Shown one piece after another: positions 1 through 12,240 of a stretch of 64,000 bases of DNA. The notes under the pieces were generated by a model. That model did no database searches. It was given only the letters and a program-made list of their open reading frames with translations, and was not told the origin of the DNA. Source of the DNA: Nissolia schottii (lineage: Eukaryota; Streptophyta; Magnoliopsida; Fabales; Fabaceae); NCBI GenBank assembly GCA_003254905.1, contig QANU01055854.1:62001-126000 (forward strand). Direction: 5' to 3'. A program made the translations under genes and the position numbers. Each line of letters starts with the position of its first letter. The first letter of the stretch is position 1.

Positions 1-340
1 GGACATTAAAGTGAAATGCAAACGTACTAACTCTGGATACCCATAGTGTACCACATATTAACAGGGTAGTGAACCGCATACCCGTACTGAAGAGTGTTGC
101 AAACTTGGTGACTATGGTCTCAGCACAACGTTAAAGTTGTTGCCTTGTGATTTGTAGGGTACAAATTTGAATCCAAGAAACATTTTCACTTATGGGATCA
201 AGTTGCATATATCTACACTTTCTAAATCCCACCGGGTGGGAGCTTTTGGCACTTGGTATAATTGGTGTAGTTATGGTGTACAAAATTTGTTGTGCGAGTA
301 TTTTTCCTCATACCAATTATATTTTTTTTTCCCTTTGTAG

Positions 341-1227
341 TTGTGAAGTTGGCATTCAAGAGCTTCCAAAGAACTCTCCATTAGGAAGACTAAGAGGAAG
401 TGACAATGTGGTAAGGTTTTTTTTTTTTTTTTCCTTTTCTTTCATTTCTTGGTGTTACGTATTTCTAATTAGGATTTTTTTACAGTAGAAGGTTATGTAT
501 GCTTTCAACAAGCATTTCTTTTTCCCTTTGCTAGATTCATAATGTTAAGATATAAAATTATTCAATATCCCTTCGCAATATCTTAAGCTTTTGGGAGAGA
601 TGATTATGGACAAGATTGTAGATATCAAAGTACATAAAAGTTCCAACAAATATCACATAACTCATCTCAGAACCAAAGACGGCATGTGGCCACCCAATTT
701 TTCTCTTCAAAAAATAGGCTGAAAATTTCTCACCCAAATTTCTCTCCCAAAGCATTGGCAGGAAATTTTTTTCCCTAGGGTGTTAAAGATAAAATCATTC
801 AATTGTTTTTACCCAATAACGAATGCTTATGGGATAGGTGATTTTTGATGTGGTATCAATATCTCTGACCAAATGGTCTACAGTTCAATCCATACTGCTC
901 CCATTCTTTTAAATAGAATATGTCCATGCTTTAAGCCCTAAGAACTCTTGTTTGATGGGGTGTGTTTAAATATAAAGTAATTCAATTACTTAGTAGCTTA
1001 AGCTTTTGGAAGAGATGTTCTTGACACATAAGTTACAGCTCTTCTAAGCATTAACTTCAAAGGCTTGACTTGCCCATTTTGTATGTTGTTGCAAATGGCA
1101 GTTGGAAATATACACCCGATGCTATAGCAGTCAACCGCTGGTTATTCAAGGTGCTGGAGCTGGTAATGACACTACTGCTGCCGGTGTCCTTGCTGATATT
1201 GTCGATATTCAGGATCTGTTTCTTTGA
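341..1227 (+). CDS. Homoserine dehydrogenase-like protein, last two exons (partial)
   Basis: Two exons close a gene that starts left of the window: 341-410 and 1102-1227, the stop TGA being 1225-1227. Splice sites are a pyrimidine-tract AG before 341, GT at 411 and AG before 1102. The first exon encodes CEVGIQELPKNSPLGRLRGS then DNV; the second continues in frame with LEIYTRCY, then PLVIQGAGAGNDTTAAGVLA and DIVDIQDLFL. The Gly-rich GAGAGNDTTAAGVLADI stretch is the conserved C-terminal signature of homoserine dehydrogenases (compare the end of E. coli ThrA), the NAD(P)H-dependent step from aspartate semialdehyde to homoserine in threonine and methionine synthesis. The ending resembles the stand-alone plant homoserine dehydrogenase-like proteins more than the bifunctional aspartokinase-homoserine dehydrogenases. 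That subfamily choice is from memory. Positions 1-340 look like intron; no further exon was recognised there. Confidence 0.75.
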
Positions 1228-1787
1228 GGAGCAAATTTTTGTGCCTTGAATTTGAAGAAAGTAAAAGTACCAGTTGCTAGGTATCTTGTCCTCAAATGTA
1301 GCTGATTTGCTTTTAATATATGAGCTGAACTGAGAATTATTGGCTGGATATATTATTACTCACAAGAAGCTTTTCATCATTGGTTTTCTAAAGTACCGAG
1401 AAAGTCAAGGTTAAGTTTTAGTGATTAGCCTATGCAAAATTTTGCGGCCTTAGCGAACAACTGATAGATCTGTGAAATGGATACCTTAAAACATGCGCAT
1501 CTTTAGATCATATGCGGGTAATTTTGGATGCATCATCAGAGTCATCTTTTGGAATAAAATATATTCTGATGTGAGAAATATGAACTGTGACGTTGTTTAG
1601 TATACTGCTACAATTTTGAATTTATAGATGGACAAATTCTTGAAATGTTTATGATTGTATGAGACTTATAAATAAATTGTCTCGTTTCGTTAAGAGGTTA
1701 GTTAAAAATTAGAAGTTTGTTAGGCGACCTAGTATAAACATATTCTTCACTTGTATTACTCACCTTTTTTTTTAATCAAAAAATCTA

Positions 1788-2183
1788 AGGTAAATTATAC
1801 TAATATTCCCTTAGGTCAAGGGAAATTACACTCACTCGGCTCTATTTGTCTAAATATTACTCACCTCTGATGAACACTAGCCTTCTCTATTGATAACATA
1901 GGTAGACTCTCTATTATTAGGTTGCTTTATCCCTTATACTCCACATTCTCACACACAGTAAATTTCACAGCTCTTAAGTGCAAGAGAGGGTCCAATGAGC
2001 TAGAATTTGCTTAAAGAGAGTTAGATGAAAGTTGTGAAATTTGTTGATCATTCAAATGGATAAAACAAGTCAATAAAAAATTATGCCTATGTTATCATTA
2101 AAGGAAGTATGTGTTTAGACAAATGAAGGAAATGAAGGAGGTGTTGGTGTAATTTCACTTAACAAAGTCGGTGCAATTTACTC
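1788..2183. mobile_element. Long-TIR non-autonomous DNA transposon (Mutator-like MITE)
   Basis: The two ends form imperfect inverted repeats of about 100 bp. The left arm begins near 1788 with a TAAATTATAC block and continues with GGGAAATTACACTCACTC, TTTGTCTAAA and TGATAACATAGG. The reverse complement of the right end, read from 2183, gives TAAATTGCACCGACTT, GTGAAATTACACCAAC, TTTGTCTAAA and TGATAACATAGGC in the same order. No coding capacity is seen between the arms. Long TIRs, small size and AT-rich content fit a Mutator-type MITE. I could not fix a 9-bp target duplication, so family and exact ends are inferred. Confidence 0.55.
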
Positions 2184-2639
2184 AAAAGCATATAAACTTT
2201 TTTTTTTTATTCTCTCTCTGCTTTCTCATCTCTCACTATGCTGTATGCTCTCTCATTTCTCTCTCTCTTGAGACCGCAACAATGTAACGACAACCACAGT
2301 AGCTTCCTAGTGATCTTAGCCTCATCTCCTGCCTCAGCACGTTTGTCGTCTTGCCTAAGTCATGCCCAACAATATTAGTCCCCCTCCGTCCATCATTCAT
2401 CTGTCGTTGTTCCTCCTTTCCTCCACGGCGACACAACTTCGATATGTGACGAAACACGTACGGTCTGCAAGGGGCGATAGCATAGCTCTGGTGTAGTGTT
2501 CTCCTATTTGCTATTAGTTGTTGTTTGTATTTTTGTGTAATTGGTATTTGGTCTGATGTTATTTTGGGAGTTGAACTATAATATGGGTTTTTAATGTTTT
2601 TTTGGTACTCCTTTTTCAAAAAAAATTCAAATATTTTGT

Positions 2640-3141
2640 ATTAGTGGGGATCCCACGGGTAACCGTTGGGGATAGGGGCAAAACTCTCCTCGCAACGGGA
2701 TAAGAGCGGGGTCAGGGACAAACCCAGTGAAGAGTAGCAGGCGACGATGACGGTCACACAGTAGGTGGCGGCAGCGCTGACGTTGGTTGTGGCTGTGGCG
2801 TTGACGACTTAATCAAAGGAATCGGTTGTTGTGAGAGCCGCCATGGTTGCTGTGAGAGAGACTTGTAGCAGTGTGAGTAAGGGTGAGAGACACAGAAATG
2901 AAAGAGAGTGATAGAGTGACGCAAAAAAGATATGAATCTCTTTTCTTTTTCCTTTTTTACTTTACCCGCAGCAGTTACATTTTCCAACCGCTGCAAATAC
3001 GCAGCGGTTTATAGGTAATGACCGCCATATTCACTTATAACTAGCAACACTTCCCACAAACCACCGTGAAATGTAAATCGGCAGCAGTTTTGCCTAACCG
3101 CCGCCAATAAATTGCTGCGATTCCCCAACTGTGTTGTAGTG
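2640..3141 (-). mobile_element. CACTA (En/Spm)-type transposon terminus, partial
   Basis: The segment ends at 3141 with TTGTAGTG, the reverse complement of the CACTACAA terminus typical of plant CACTA elements. Inside it lie subterminal GC-rich motifs built on CCGCTGC/GCAGCGG. They include a perfect 9-bp hairpin (AACCGCTGC...GCAGCGGTT) near 2989-3012 and further CCGCCA/CCGCCG copies up to 3110. No matching left CACTA end or transposase was found. The left boundary given is only where the base composition changes, and the element is probably truncated. Confidence 0.45.
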
Positions 3142-3142
3142 T

Positions 3143-3510
3143 GTCATTCATAAATATGTGTAAGTTGATAAATAGATTGATAAATTAGGTATCTCTCTTT
3201 GTTTTATTTGTTATTTAATTATTATATTTAAAAAAATATTTAGAATACCTAATTCATCAATATACTTATCATTTTACTCATTTCTGTAAATGAAATTTAA
3301 CATTTTTCTTTCAATTTTACCTCTAAATATGTCAAGTGTCATTCATAGAAGTGTGTAAGTTGATAATAGGTTGATAAGTTAGGTTTCAGGAACATTGTTT
3401 TTGTATTTTTTTTTTTATGTCATTTAACATCACCTACAAGTAGAACAAAGATTGAGAAACCTAACAAATTAACATACCTAGTCATATGAATGACAATTGA
3501 CATTTTTAAT
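3143..3510. repeat. Cluster of one MITE family (CTAA-CTCATCAA arms)
   Basis: A complete-looking hairpin copy spans about 3240-3390. Its left arm reads ACCTAATTCATCAATATACT and its right arm, reversed, reads ACCTAACTTATCAACC followed by CTTCTATGAATGACACTTG. A lone right arm lies at 3143-3190, immediately after the CACTA end. A lone left arm lies near 3455-3510. The same family recurs as a cleaner copy at 21438-21590 inside the superoxide dismutase gene. No protein is encoded. Confidence 0.6.
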
Positions 3511-4689
3511 GACAAAATAAAAAAAATTAATAACAAATTAATGAGTGAGTCACAACAAATAACAAATTAACCTACCTAGTCACAACAAGTAATGAGTGAG
3601 TCTTTTAGGACCCAGGTTATCATGCCCACGAAGACTGGGTAACTACATTATTTTATAACATTGGATGACTTAGCTATGGTTGTTGTTCTTTTTGGTGTTT
3701 TTAATTATTTAAGCTAAAACAATTAAATCATTAAATAACTAAAATGAAACTCAATTAAAAGGAAATTTGAATGTCAATATTTTAGAGAATTTAGATGAGA
3801 AATGTGTTAGGACAATAGACTTCCACTATCCTAGGCTAATTTTCTAATTACTATTCCTATTCAATTATGAGTTAATTGATCGGTTATGGTTGGGTGAATG
3901 ACTACTAGCCACTCTTGAGGTCAAGTAACCCACTTATTCAAGGTTGGCCCCCTAATATCTTAGCGAGGTCTAAACTTATCCTAAGGGTTATGAGTCCTAT
4001 TGTCTGGCCCTTCACACAACCACACAAGTCTCACAAACTCTCTCGATGTCTCGCTCAACCTATGATTTGCTAAACCTAGCCCCTACTTTGTAGTCTCTCT
4101 TTCTCTCTCATTTCCTAAGAGGATGCTAAGTATGAATATGGTGATCAAGCATACACACAATTCAGTAAACATAGAATAGCAATTGTAACGCCAACTAATC
4201 ATAAAAGGAATAGAATAATAATATTACAAATTAAATAGTGGATAGCTTTTGCCTATGCCCTAACAAGATGGATTTATTTCATGCTAGGAAAAGAAATACA
4301 CAAAGAAAAGAAGGAGTAGAAGAGATAGAGATACACAGTAAGAGATAGAGAATGCAAGAATATCCTATTGATCCAGCGATCAATGGAGCCTACAACCTTC
4401 TTCTAGCTCTCATAGGGTTGCTTCCTCTTCTATTTTCGCCTCTCGTTCTCTGTCTTCCAAAGTTGTGGTCAATATGTGTCTATTTATAGACAGTTGCTAA
4501 GGTTTGTCATAGTGTTTATTATTTTTTCAGGCGAGCAATTCTATCGCTCGAGCGATAGTTCAAATGTTTTAAGTGGTGATTTTTCTTATTCTTTTTGTTT
4601 TCTCGTATTCCCCAATTTCCCATCATTTTTTTTGTTTCCATCTTATTTTTTTATGAATCCAAGAGTTTTCATTTTAGTTTCCATCATAT
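3511..4689. other. Intergenic DNA, no gene recognised
   Basis: AT-rich sequence without a credible exon. There is a purine-rich stretch about 4280-4360 and a short palindromic TCTATTTATAGA near 4480, but I could not tie these to any gene or element. Confidence 0.5.
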
Positions 4690-5456
4690 TCATTGTTTTT
4701 TATTTTTCAAAAGTTTGTGCATGCTTATTCAAAAGTTGGTGTATGTCTAGTTGGTCAAAAGTTTGTACATTCTTATTCAAAAGCTTGTGCATGTGAGCAC
4801 AAAAATTTTCTTTTTGTCTTCGTTTTCGTTGACGTTTCTGTCATATTTTTTTGTTTATGGTTGTTCAAAAGATTGTGCACGTCAGTTTAAAAGTTTGTGC
4901 ATATGCCTTAAAATGTTTGTTTACCGTAAAGAGTGAACCCATGCACTTAAAGTGTAAGTGGGGAGATGAAAAGAGAGCGTGATAGTTATTTTTCGTTATT
5001 TAATGGACTACATGTCCGATTTGATTTGATTTTGTATTTGAAAAAGTTTGTGCAAGTATGTAGCAAAGTTTGTGCATGTTTGTTCAAAAGCTGGTGCCTG
5101 TCTGGTTCAAAAGTTGTGCATGTGTATGGAAAAGTTTGTGGATTCTTATTCAAAAGTTTGTGCATTTAAGCACAAATGTTTTCTTTTCATCTTTGTTTTC
5201 TTTTACATTTCCATCATATTCTTTGATTCTAGTTGTTGAAAAGTTTGTGCATGTCAATTCAAAAGTGTTTGCATATGCTTTAAAATGTATGTGCATGGTA
5301 CAGAGAGAGTCCACACACTTAGAGTGTGAGTGAGGAGATGAGGAGAGTGTGACATTTACTCTTGTTATTTAATGCACCGCAAATTCGATTTGATTTGATT
5401 TCGTATTTGAAAAAGTTTGTACATGTATATGCAAAAATTCGTGCACCTAGTGTCAC
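4690..5456. repeat. Tandem duplication, period about 373 bp, built on a CAAAAGTTTGTGCATG motif
   Basis: Landmarks recur about 371-373 bp apart: GCACAAAAATTTTC near 4797 and GCACAAATGTTTTC near 5170; CACTTAAAGTGTAAGTG near 4944 and CACTTAGAGTGTGAGTG near 5317; TATTTGAAAAAGTTTGT near 5034 and 5405. So roughly two copies and the start of a third are present. Each is seeded with many degenerate copies of a short unit close to CAAAAGTTTGTGCATG. Small open frames that cross it are by-products of the repeat and differ between frames. No function is evident. Confidence 0.75.
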
Positions 5457-5954
5457 TGTGTAAACCATGAGTTAACACCACGATCGATAACATTTAAGCT
5501 GTACCCCTAACAATATTGTTAAGCAAAATGACACTTAAAATAGGCTGGATGAAATAATATTTATAAAACATGCATTAAATTAAATGCTTACTAAACATGC
5601 ATGTATTTCTCCCATCACTTTAGAGTCGTTCACATGGTTTCGGGATCAAACAATGCTCGACTTTATTTTGAAGAGGACAGAAGTTATAGAGACAGAGAGG
5701 GGGGTGGGGTGCCGGTACACAATGAGTTAGTTGGATGTTAAAATCATTAAATTCAGCCACCAAAAGTTAGCGAAACCCGTTTCCAAGTCAAGACCCTCTC
5801 TATCCTTATTTAACTAAAACCTACCCATCTTTATAGCCCCGAAAGTTACCCACCCATTTGCACACTATCTGCCCTGATCCACCCACACTAGAGCATAAAA
5901 AAAGACAGTAGTAGTAGTAGTAGTAGTTTAGAATACCAAAAGAGATCAAAACAA

Positions 5955-8900
5955 ATGAACCAAATGGCCACCACCGCCACTCATAGATGCAGAGTGGTAG
6001 GCATTGCCGCCTTCTTAGTCCTTGCTCTGGCATCATGCTGTGCCGCATCTGCTGCTCCGACTCTGGCACCGGGATCTGCGGCGGCCCCGTCGCCGGCGGA
6101 GAACCCCTGCTTGACAGCGCTATATAACATGTCAGATTGCCTATCATATGTGATAGAAGGGAGCAATCAGACAAAGCCGGACAAAGGGTGCTGCCCGGAG
6201 GCAGCAGGGCTGTTGGACAGCAACCCGGTCTGCCTGTGTCAGCTGCTAAGCAAGCCAGAGGCTATCGGAATCAAGATTGATCTGAACAAAGCTCTCAAGC
6301 TTCCTTCTGTTTGTGGTCTAACCACACCCCCTGTTAGCTCCTGCGCAGGTAATTAAACTAACTTCAACCCCTTCAACATACACGGGTCTTTAGCGTGGTT
6401 CATTTATTTATTTATGTTGTTGTTACAACTTAGTTTTATCTAACTTGTACATCATTGAAAAGCACGATTGAAGAGGGATGTTTCTAATGTTAGCCGGAAA
6501 AAGGCCACAATAAACAGTTTGCACTTAATAATAGGAATCAAATATAGCTTCTGCGGAAGCTGCGATGAAATAGTATAATCTTAAGCGGCACCAAGTTCAT
6601 TGAAGTCTGTTCTCCGGGATTTAACAAGTGCCTTAAAATTTTATTTTTTTTGAAAACTTTAAAATTCTAACATTTTTAGCACTTGTTAAGGAATTTAAAG
6701 TGGTCATGATGTTTTACTTAATTGTTTTTATTTATAATAGATTGTTAGAATTATTATAATAGATAAATATGATAAAAAAAAATATTTAGACGTCTAAATT
6801 TAATAAATAAATAATTGTTTTAAAACAGATTAAAATAAAAGGATTTAACTATTTTAAATTATTTCTACTATAGACTTCTTTGAGAATATCTTTATGAAAT
6901 TTTAAGGGCAGTCATTAGTGGTTTTTTTCTTTTTCTTTTTCACGTGTTCATAGCCGCATATAGATCCCATAAATAAGGCGTAACGTTCAATAAAATACTA
7001 TAAATAGTCATAGAGTTTTGTGCATTAACGTGCCGCACCGCTAATAATTAAAGCTATCTCTTTCATGTTAACAAGTGTGCCATTTGAACGTTTGTTAAAA
7101 ATGTAATAAAAAAATTATTAAAAAATAAAATCTTTAATGGTTTACTACATACATTAAATATAGCAAATTTTTTGAAACTTGTATTGACTTTGTTGAAAAA
7201 AGGCAAAACTTGAATATTTAATATATTAAATTTTTAAAATTTATTTTTTAATAAAATATTTTCACTTTTAACATTTTAACGAAGACACTAGTTAGTAAAA
7301 TTCTTAAATATTTAACAATTATTTTAAGAGACTCGTTAGTTCTTATATCCCATAGAAGGTTAAATTGAATAGGTCGAGCAGTAACTTTTTTTTTTTCCGC
7401 TTCCGGATGTGATTGATTATTAGCATTTTTAAATAATTGAAACGTATGGTACTAAAATACTTTTGCTGTAGCTTTATTTTTTTTTCATTTTCAATTTTAG
7501 TTCATACTCAAATTAGTAGTATATCTTAAGAAAATTCTTACTATTTCTAAACTAAATGTTATGGTTACCGAAAAACAAAATCCTTAACTTCCTCATATCT
7601 TAACTTCATCAATGGAAGGAAGTAATGGAATGGACCAGTAAGTGGACTACTTATGACTTGTATTGCACATTTTTCGTTACTTTACTTTGAATTCTCGTAA
7701 CTTCCTGTACATATATAAAAACAAAAGTAGATACATAACAATTTACGAATAATGACTGTGTAAGTGACTTATACATCTAACTCTCTTAGCAGAGGATTCG
7801 TATAAAGTTGTATCTTAGTACCCATAATCACATAATGTACAATATTTTCGAACAGCTTAATCTACAATTTTAAATTCTCAATTTTCTTTCTTAAATTTTT
7901 TAACATTTATCTTTCCATTCTAGCATGGTCAATTTCCAGCTCACAAGTCTTGTTTCTGTGATGCTGCACATGCACACATGACGTGAGTCATGACTGATGT
8001 TCAAATTTGAAATTAATTGACAATAACTCGGTGGAACTACCATCCCAACAACAATATTGCAGCAATTTAGTGCTGTAGGACCCAAAATAAGCATGACAAC
8101 TCCAACTTCTTGTTCACTTTAAGTAACCAACTTTGTTATTATCGCCACCCTCTTTTTCATTTCTATTTTCAGAATGAAACAGATGAGGATAATTTCTTTT
8201 CTTTTAAAGAATAAACAGTCAAGTGGGCAGAAAAAAAAAAATCGCTCAAATGTTTTTGTGAATAATATAAGTAAAAACATTGTTATGTAGTAATGTACTA
8301 TAAAATCAAATTGCTTAAATGTGAATGCAACCGCATCAAGAAAGCTGTGCATAGTTTATGAAAAATATTATGTACATGAGATCACCTATTTTGAAAATAA
8401 TTACTGCTACTGTTGATATTTCGGAAAACATTGGTTTATTTTCAATCTTTCGATATTTCTACGAAATTCAGTGAGCAATTATTAGACTTGTCTATAAATG
8501 ATCAATCTTAATCTTATTGTGATCAATAAAATTCTTTGATATGTATGTGGAAGAAGACTTTTTCAGTTGTTTCCTTTTTTGTTTTTACTGTCACAGCTGC
8601 GGGATACCCTGTGTCCTTGCCTCCAGGTGCATCTCCATCACCAAGTAAGTTTTCCATCATTTTATTGTTTTGTTTATTAGCTCTTTAGTTGAGTTTAGGA
8701 GGGCAAAAATTTTTTTTGAGAGGTTTAGTTATGATTTTGACTCTAAAAACCATGATTAAAGCACTCAAAACCAAACCTTTGGATGTGTTTGCGAGTTGAG
8801 TTTATAAGAGGAATAAAATGTTTTGAGGGGTTTAGTCATTTAAAAATCATGATTAAGTCCTTCAAAACATTTTATTCCCCCTCTTACACCCAACTCACCA

Positions 8901-9546
8901 AGTCATCCAAAGAATCTCCCCCCACGAGTAAGTTTTCCTGTGTGCTAACTTTTTTGTTTCTCTAAAAAACCAATGAAGGTATGGCACCAAAAGGACCAAC
9001 CAGTGCCCCCAGTCCCTCAAGTAAAGTTCCTGCTCCTGGTTCTGGTATGCCACTCGAATTTTACTCATTATTATTTAAGTAACTTCATTCAAGTTTAGAT
9101 CCAAAGAGGGCAAACCATTAACACTTGGCAGATTCAATGTTATTTATTTACCTACGTTGAAGTAAGTTTATTTTCCCCAAAGCTTTTCTTATAAAAAGAT
9201 AGATGCACTACTTAAATATCATATAAATGAAATTGAAGTCGTACACATGAAAAAGGCTGTACTTTATTTGCACTCGAGTTTGAATCATAGGGTCGATAAA
9301 AAGACTCCCTGTTATCTCAATAAAAAAAAAGGGCTGTAATTTATTTAAAATAGAACAATTTGAAGTATTAGTTTTCTGAAAACAACATGATGGATTCATC
9401 ATGCAGGTGGTGCAAGCCCTTCTTCAGACGAAGCTGCGGCCAGCCCTTCTGGAAGCACAGACAAAAATGGAGCTTCAGGAATTGAAGCATCTGCCCTGAC
9501 TTTCATTTTTGGCTTGGCCACTGTCTCTGCCTCCATATTCTTCTGA
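5955..9546 (+). CDS. GPI-anchored non-specific lipid transfer protein (LTPG/xylogen-like)
   Basis: Four exons, 5955-6348, 8597-8644, 8979-9044 and 9407-9546, join into 215 codons with every intron in phase 1. Residues 1-33 are a signal peptide (hydrophobic AAFLVLALASCCA). Residues 52-130 carry the eight-cysteine motif: Cys52, 62, 79-80, 93, 95, 120 and 130, spaced as C-C-CC-CXC-C-C. A Pro/Ser/Ala-rich linker follows, coded mostly by the two tiny exons. The protein ends in a hydrophobic tail (ALTFIFGLATVSASIFF) suited to GPI-anchor addition. The family binds lipids in a four-disulphide helical pocket at the outer plasma membrane and wall, with roles in cuticle deposition and vascular differentiation. 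Sites such as NQT at 71 could be N-glycosylated. Intron 1 is 2.25 kb; intron 2 holds MITE copies. Start at 5955 fits the signal peptide; Met4 is an alternative. Recognition is firm, exact subfamily is not. Confidence 0.9.
6760..6880. repeat. Stowaway-like MITE fragment in LTPG intron 1
   Basis: The order of motifs TCTAAATTTAATAAATAAA, AATTGTTTTAAAACAGA and AAAATAAAAGGA matches one end of the longer element at 29360-29671. No second arm is clear here, so this is a decayed fragment. Confidence 0.4.
8675..8912. mobile_element. Hairpin MITE with ~60-bp inverted arms, plus partial copy, in LTPG intron 2
   Basis: From 8777 to 8912 the left arm (CTTTGGATG, GAGTTGAGTTTATAAGAGG, AATAAAATGTTTTGAGGGG) is mirrored by the right arm (reversed CTTTGGATG, GAGTTGGGTGTAAGAGG, AATAAAATGTTTTGAAGG), with a short loop around AATCATGATT. 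A related, more degraded copy precedes it from about 8675. The next LTPG exon begins only 66 bp after the MITE. Another diverged copy sits in an AGO4 intron at 47593-47673. Confidence 0.65.
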
Positions 9547-10489
9547 TTTTTACATACATGTATCAGTGTCATTTAATTTCCATAGATCTTCTTCCATTTC
9601 TTCATTATTTCTGTGTTGCTTGGCTGCTTTGACTGAAGCTTTTGTTTCAATCTCATCACATGCACTCTTCCAATTGCCATTGTTATTTACTATTACTGAA
9701 TAACACACTTCAATAAGTTCGGACCTTCTTGCCTGCCATCTAATGGCGATCGAGCTTGTCGCAGTACTGTTGTGCCTCTTAGAAAAGCAGGAAAAAATGG
9801 GTGAGAAAAACTCTCAATAAGGGGTGGTGTTCCAGGGATATGTTGCAATCGCCCAAAATCGATCAAGGTTATACATAAAGTACATGAAACAGAATCAAAT
9901 CCATGCCTTATTCATGAAATCATTTAACTACTTAAGACTAAAATGACTACTTGTGAATGAACCATACTATCTTTTATTATGACTGTTAATCATAAATTTT
10001 CTTTATTTAGCGGCAAAACGGCCTGTGAGGCAATACTATCTTCGTCACTGGCGTGTTAATGTTTCTGTTTGGTGGCGGTAAGGGTTTGGTGCTTGGCGTT
10101 GGTAATAGCAGAGGTAGAGCTTTACTATGAGGATGGTTTGCGTTTATGTTCCTTTGTTGGGTTCTGCTAGACCAAATGAGCACTTTGGTTTGGTGACGTA
10201 TCATTGTTCATAGAGAGGAACTAAGGCTACTGCCATCATCGTTGAATGCCGAGTCTGAGCCTACCCAACCCTCCTTCTAGTGACCGTATCCAGAAACTTT
10301 AGGTCGCGAGGGGAACATTATATAGACATAACAAAAAATTTCACATAATTACACTTATGCATATCAACAAAGTAGTTAAAAAGTTTGTTTCAAAGCTTAA
10401 AAATGATAACTTTTACGGTTTTAATTTATAGGTGAGATCCTAGTTTCAAAATCTATGTAGATAGCTAGATAAACATCGAGTTGAGTTTG
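9547..10489. other. LTPG 3' flank and intergenic DNA
   Basis: The first 150-200 bp after the stop codon presumably contain the LTPG 3' untranslated region. The remainder shows no convincing exon, repeat arm or RNA gene. Short open frames here lack recognisable motifs. Confidence 0.5.
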
Positions 10490-12240
10490 ATGGGGGGAGG
10501 GGGCAGGGTTTGGTCAAGTAGATTGTTGGTGGAGACGCAGCAGTTGGAATTAATTCCTGGTGTTGAAGAAATTAAGGAAGTTGTCTGGTCCTGTGATCCT
10601 TCGAAGGCACGGGAGATTGATGGGTATAATTTACATTTGTTCATAATATGTGGGAGGTTATGGGGTATGATTTTTCCAATGATGTGTTATATTTTTTTGA
10701 AATTGAGAATTTGGATAGATTATCAAATTTGATGACGGTTGCGATGGCGCCTAAGTTCCCAGGTGCAAAAGATATTACTCAGCAGCGACCCATTAGTTTG
10801 GTGGGATGTCTTTATTAGGATTTCTTCAAAATTCTGACAAATAGGATCAGAACAGTCATGAATAAGCTTGTTGGGGAAGAGCAATATGCCATTATTCAAA
10901 GGAGGCAAACATATGATAGGGGCGTTAGTGGCATGTGAAGCGGTGCATTAGTTGAAGAAAAAGAAGAAATTGGCGATGCTTTTCAAACTTGACTTTCAGA
11001 AGGCATATGATTCGGTAAGGTGGATTTTTGTGGATGATGTTTTGAGACATATGGGGTTTGGGAAGCAGTGGAGACAATGGGTTCAGGTTTGTGTTGGGAC
11101 AACTTCAATGTCAATGTTGGTTTATGATGTTGCAACGGAGGCTTTTGATATGGAGAGAGACTTACGACAAGGAGATCCCTTGTTGTTCTTTCTATGTTCT
11201 AGTGGATGAAGTTCTGAACAAACTGGTGGCAAGAGCTACAGATATAGGTTTGGTGAAAGGTTTAAAGGTGGGTCGTGATGAGGTCCATTTATCCCACTTA
11301 CGATCTGCAGATGATACCATTCTTTTTTGACTAGCAAACCAGAAGGTTATTAAGAATTATAAAAGGATTCCATAGTGCTCCGGAGCTATGTCAATTTTGA
11401 GGATTAATTATTCTAAATCTGCTACGATAATATTACATTATTCTAATGGTTGGATGGAGGGGGTGGTGGAGCTTATGGGATGTCAGATAATGAATTTGCC
11501 CATAATTATCTTTAAATTCCTTTGGGGGGTGAATCCAAAAAGGGTAGCTCCATTCGATCCCATTATTAAAAAAATTGGTGATCGGCTGAGTAGGTGGCAT
11601 GTATGTCTTTTGTCAAAGGCAGGGCGGTTGGTGCTTATTAAATCGGCGCTACATAGCTTACCGATTTATTATTTAGGTTGTTCAAAATGACCAAAATGAT
11701 TGAGAAAAAAATTATTTCGTTGCAAACCAATTTTTTCTAGGGTAATACAAATGGTAAAAAGGGGCGCCTCTTATTGATTGGAAATTGATTCAAAACCCGA
11801 AGGAGTATGGAGCTAGGGATTGGTGATATTCAGATTCATAATGTAGTCACGTTGTTTAAATGGTGGTGGAAGTTTTCTGGTGGTACTCAACCATTATGAA
11901 AAAAAGTGGTTGCTTCATATAATAATATGACTCTTGATAAACCTGTGACTGATCAACCCCTGCAAGATGGTAGTAGCCCTTGGGGTGATATTTGTTTTAT
12001 TGCCAATTCAATGCTAATGGTGAACTAGTTGACAGAGAATGGTTTGGGGTTGGTGGTTGGCAAAGGGGATAAATTCTTATTCTGGGAGGGTCATTGGTTA
12101 GGCCTTGAGTTGCTAAAAGACAGATTCTCACGCCTGTTTTCCTTGTCTTTACAAAACAATAGAAAAAATTGGGGAGTGTGGGTTTTGGGAGGGTAACTCT
12201 TGGGTTTGGGTGTTTGAGTGGAGGAGAGATCTTTTTGAGT
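10490..12240 (+). pseudogene. L1-type LINE, 5'-truncated and decayed reverse transcriptase
   Basis: Conceptual translation in more than one frame shows, in order, reverse transcriptase hallmarks: FKLDFQKAYDSVRW near 10980, DLRQGDPL near 11160, then the catalytic-box region as SADDTILF near 11305 (normally F/YADD) and LSKAGRLVLIKSALHSLP near 11610. Further downstream a WGDICF and FWEGHW region is typical of the C-terminal part of plant L1 ORF2. The reading frame shifts near 11190-11210, and in-frame stops interrupt it, for example after ILF near 11328 and after GCSK near 11688. No endonuclease domain was found, so the copy is 5'-truncated, as is usual for LINEs. A poly(A) tail was not identified with certainty. 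Confidence 0.8.

Noticed and set aside
192-488. Open frame of 98 codons at the left edge as a separate small gene
   Set aside because: Only the part 341-410 is conserved, and it is an exon of the homoserine dehydrogenase-like gene in this frame; the rest is intron.
4476-5333. Several overlapping open frames rich in Phe, Lys, Ser and Cys
   Set aside because: They follow the short repeat motif in different frames; typical by-products of a tandem repeat.
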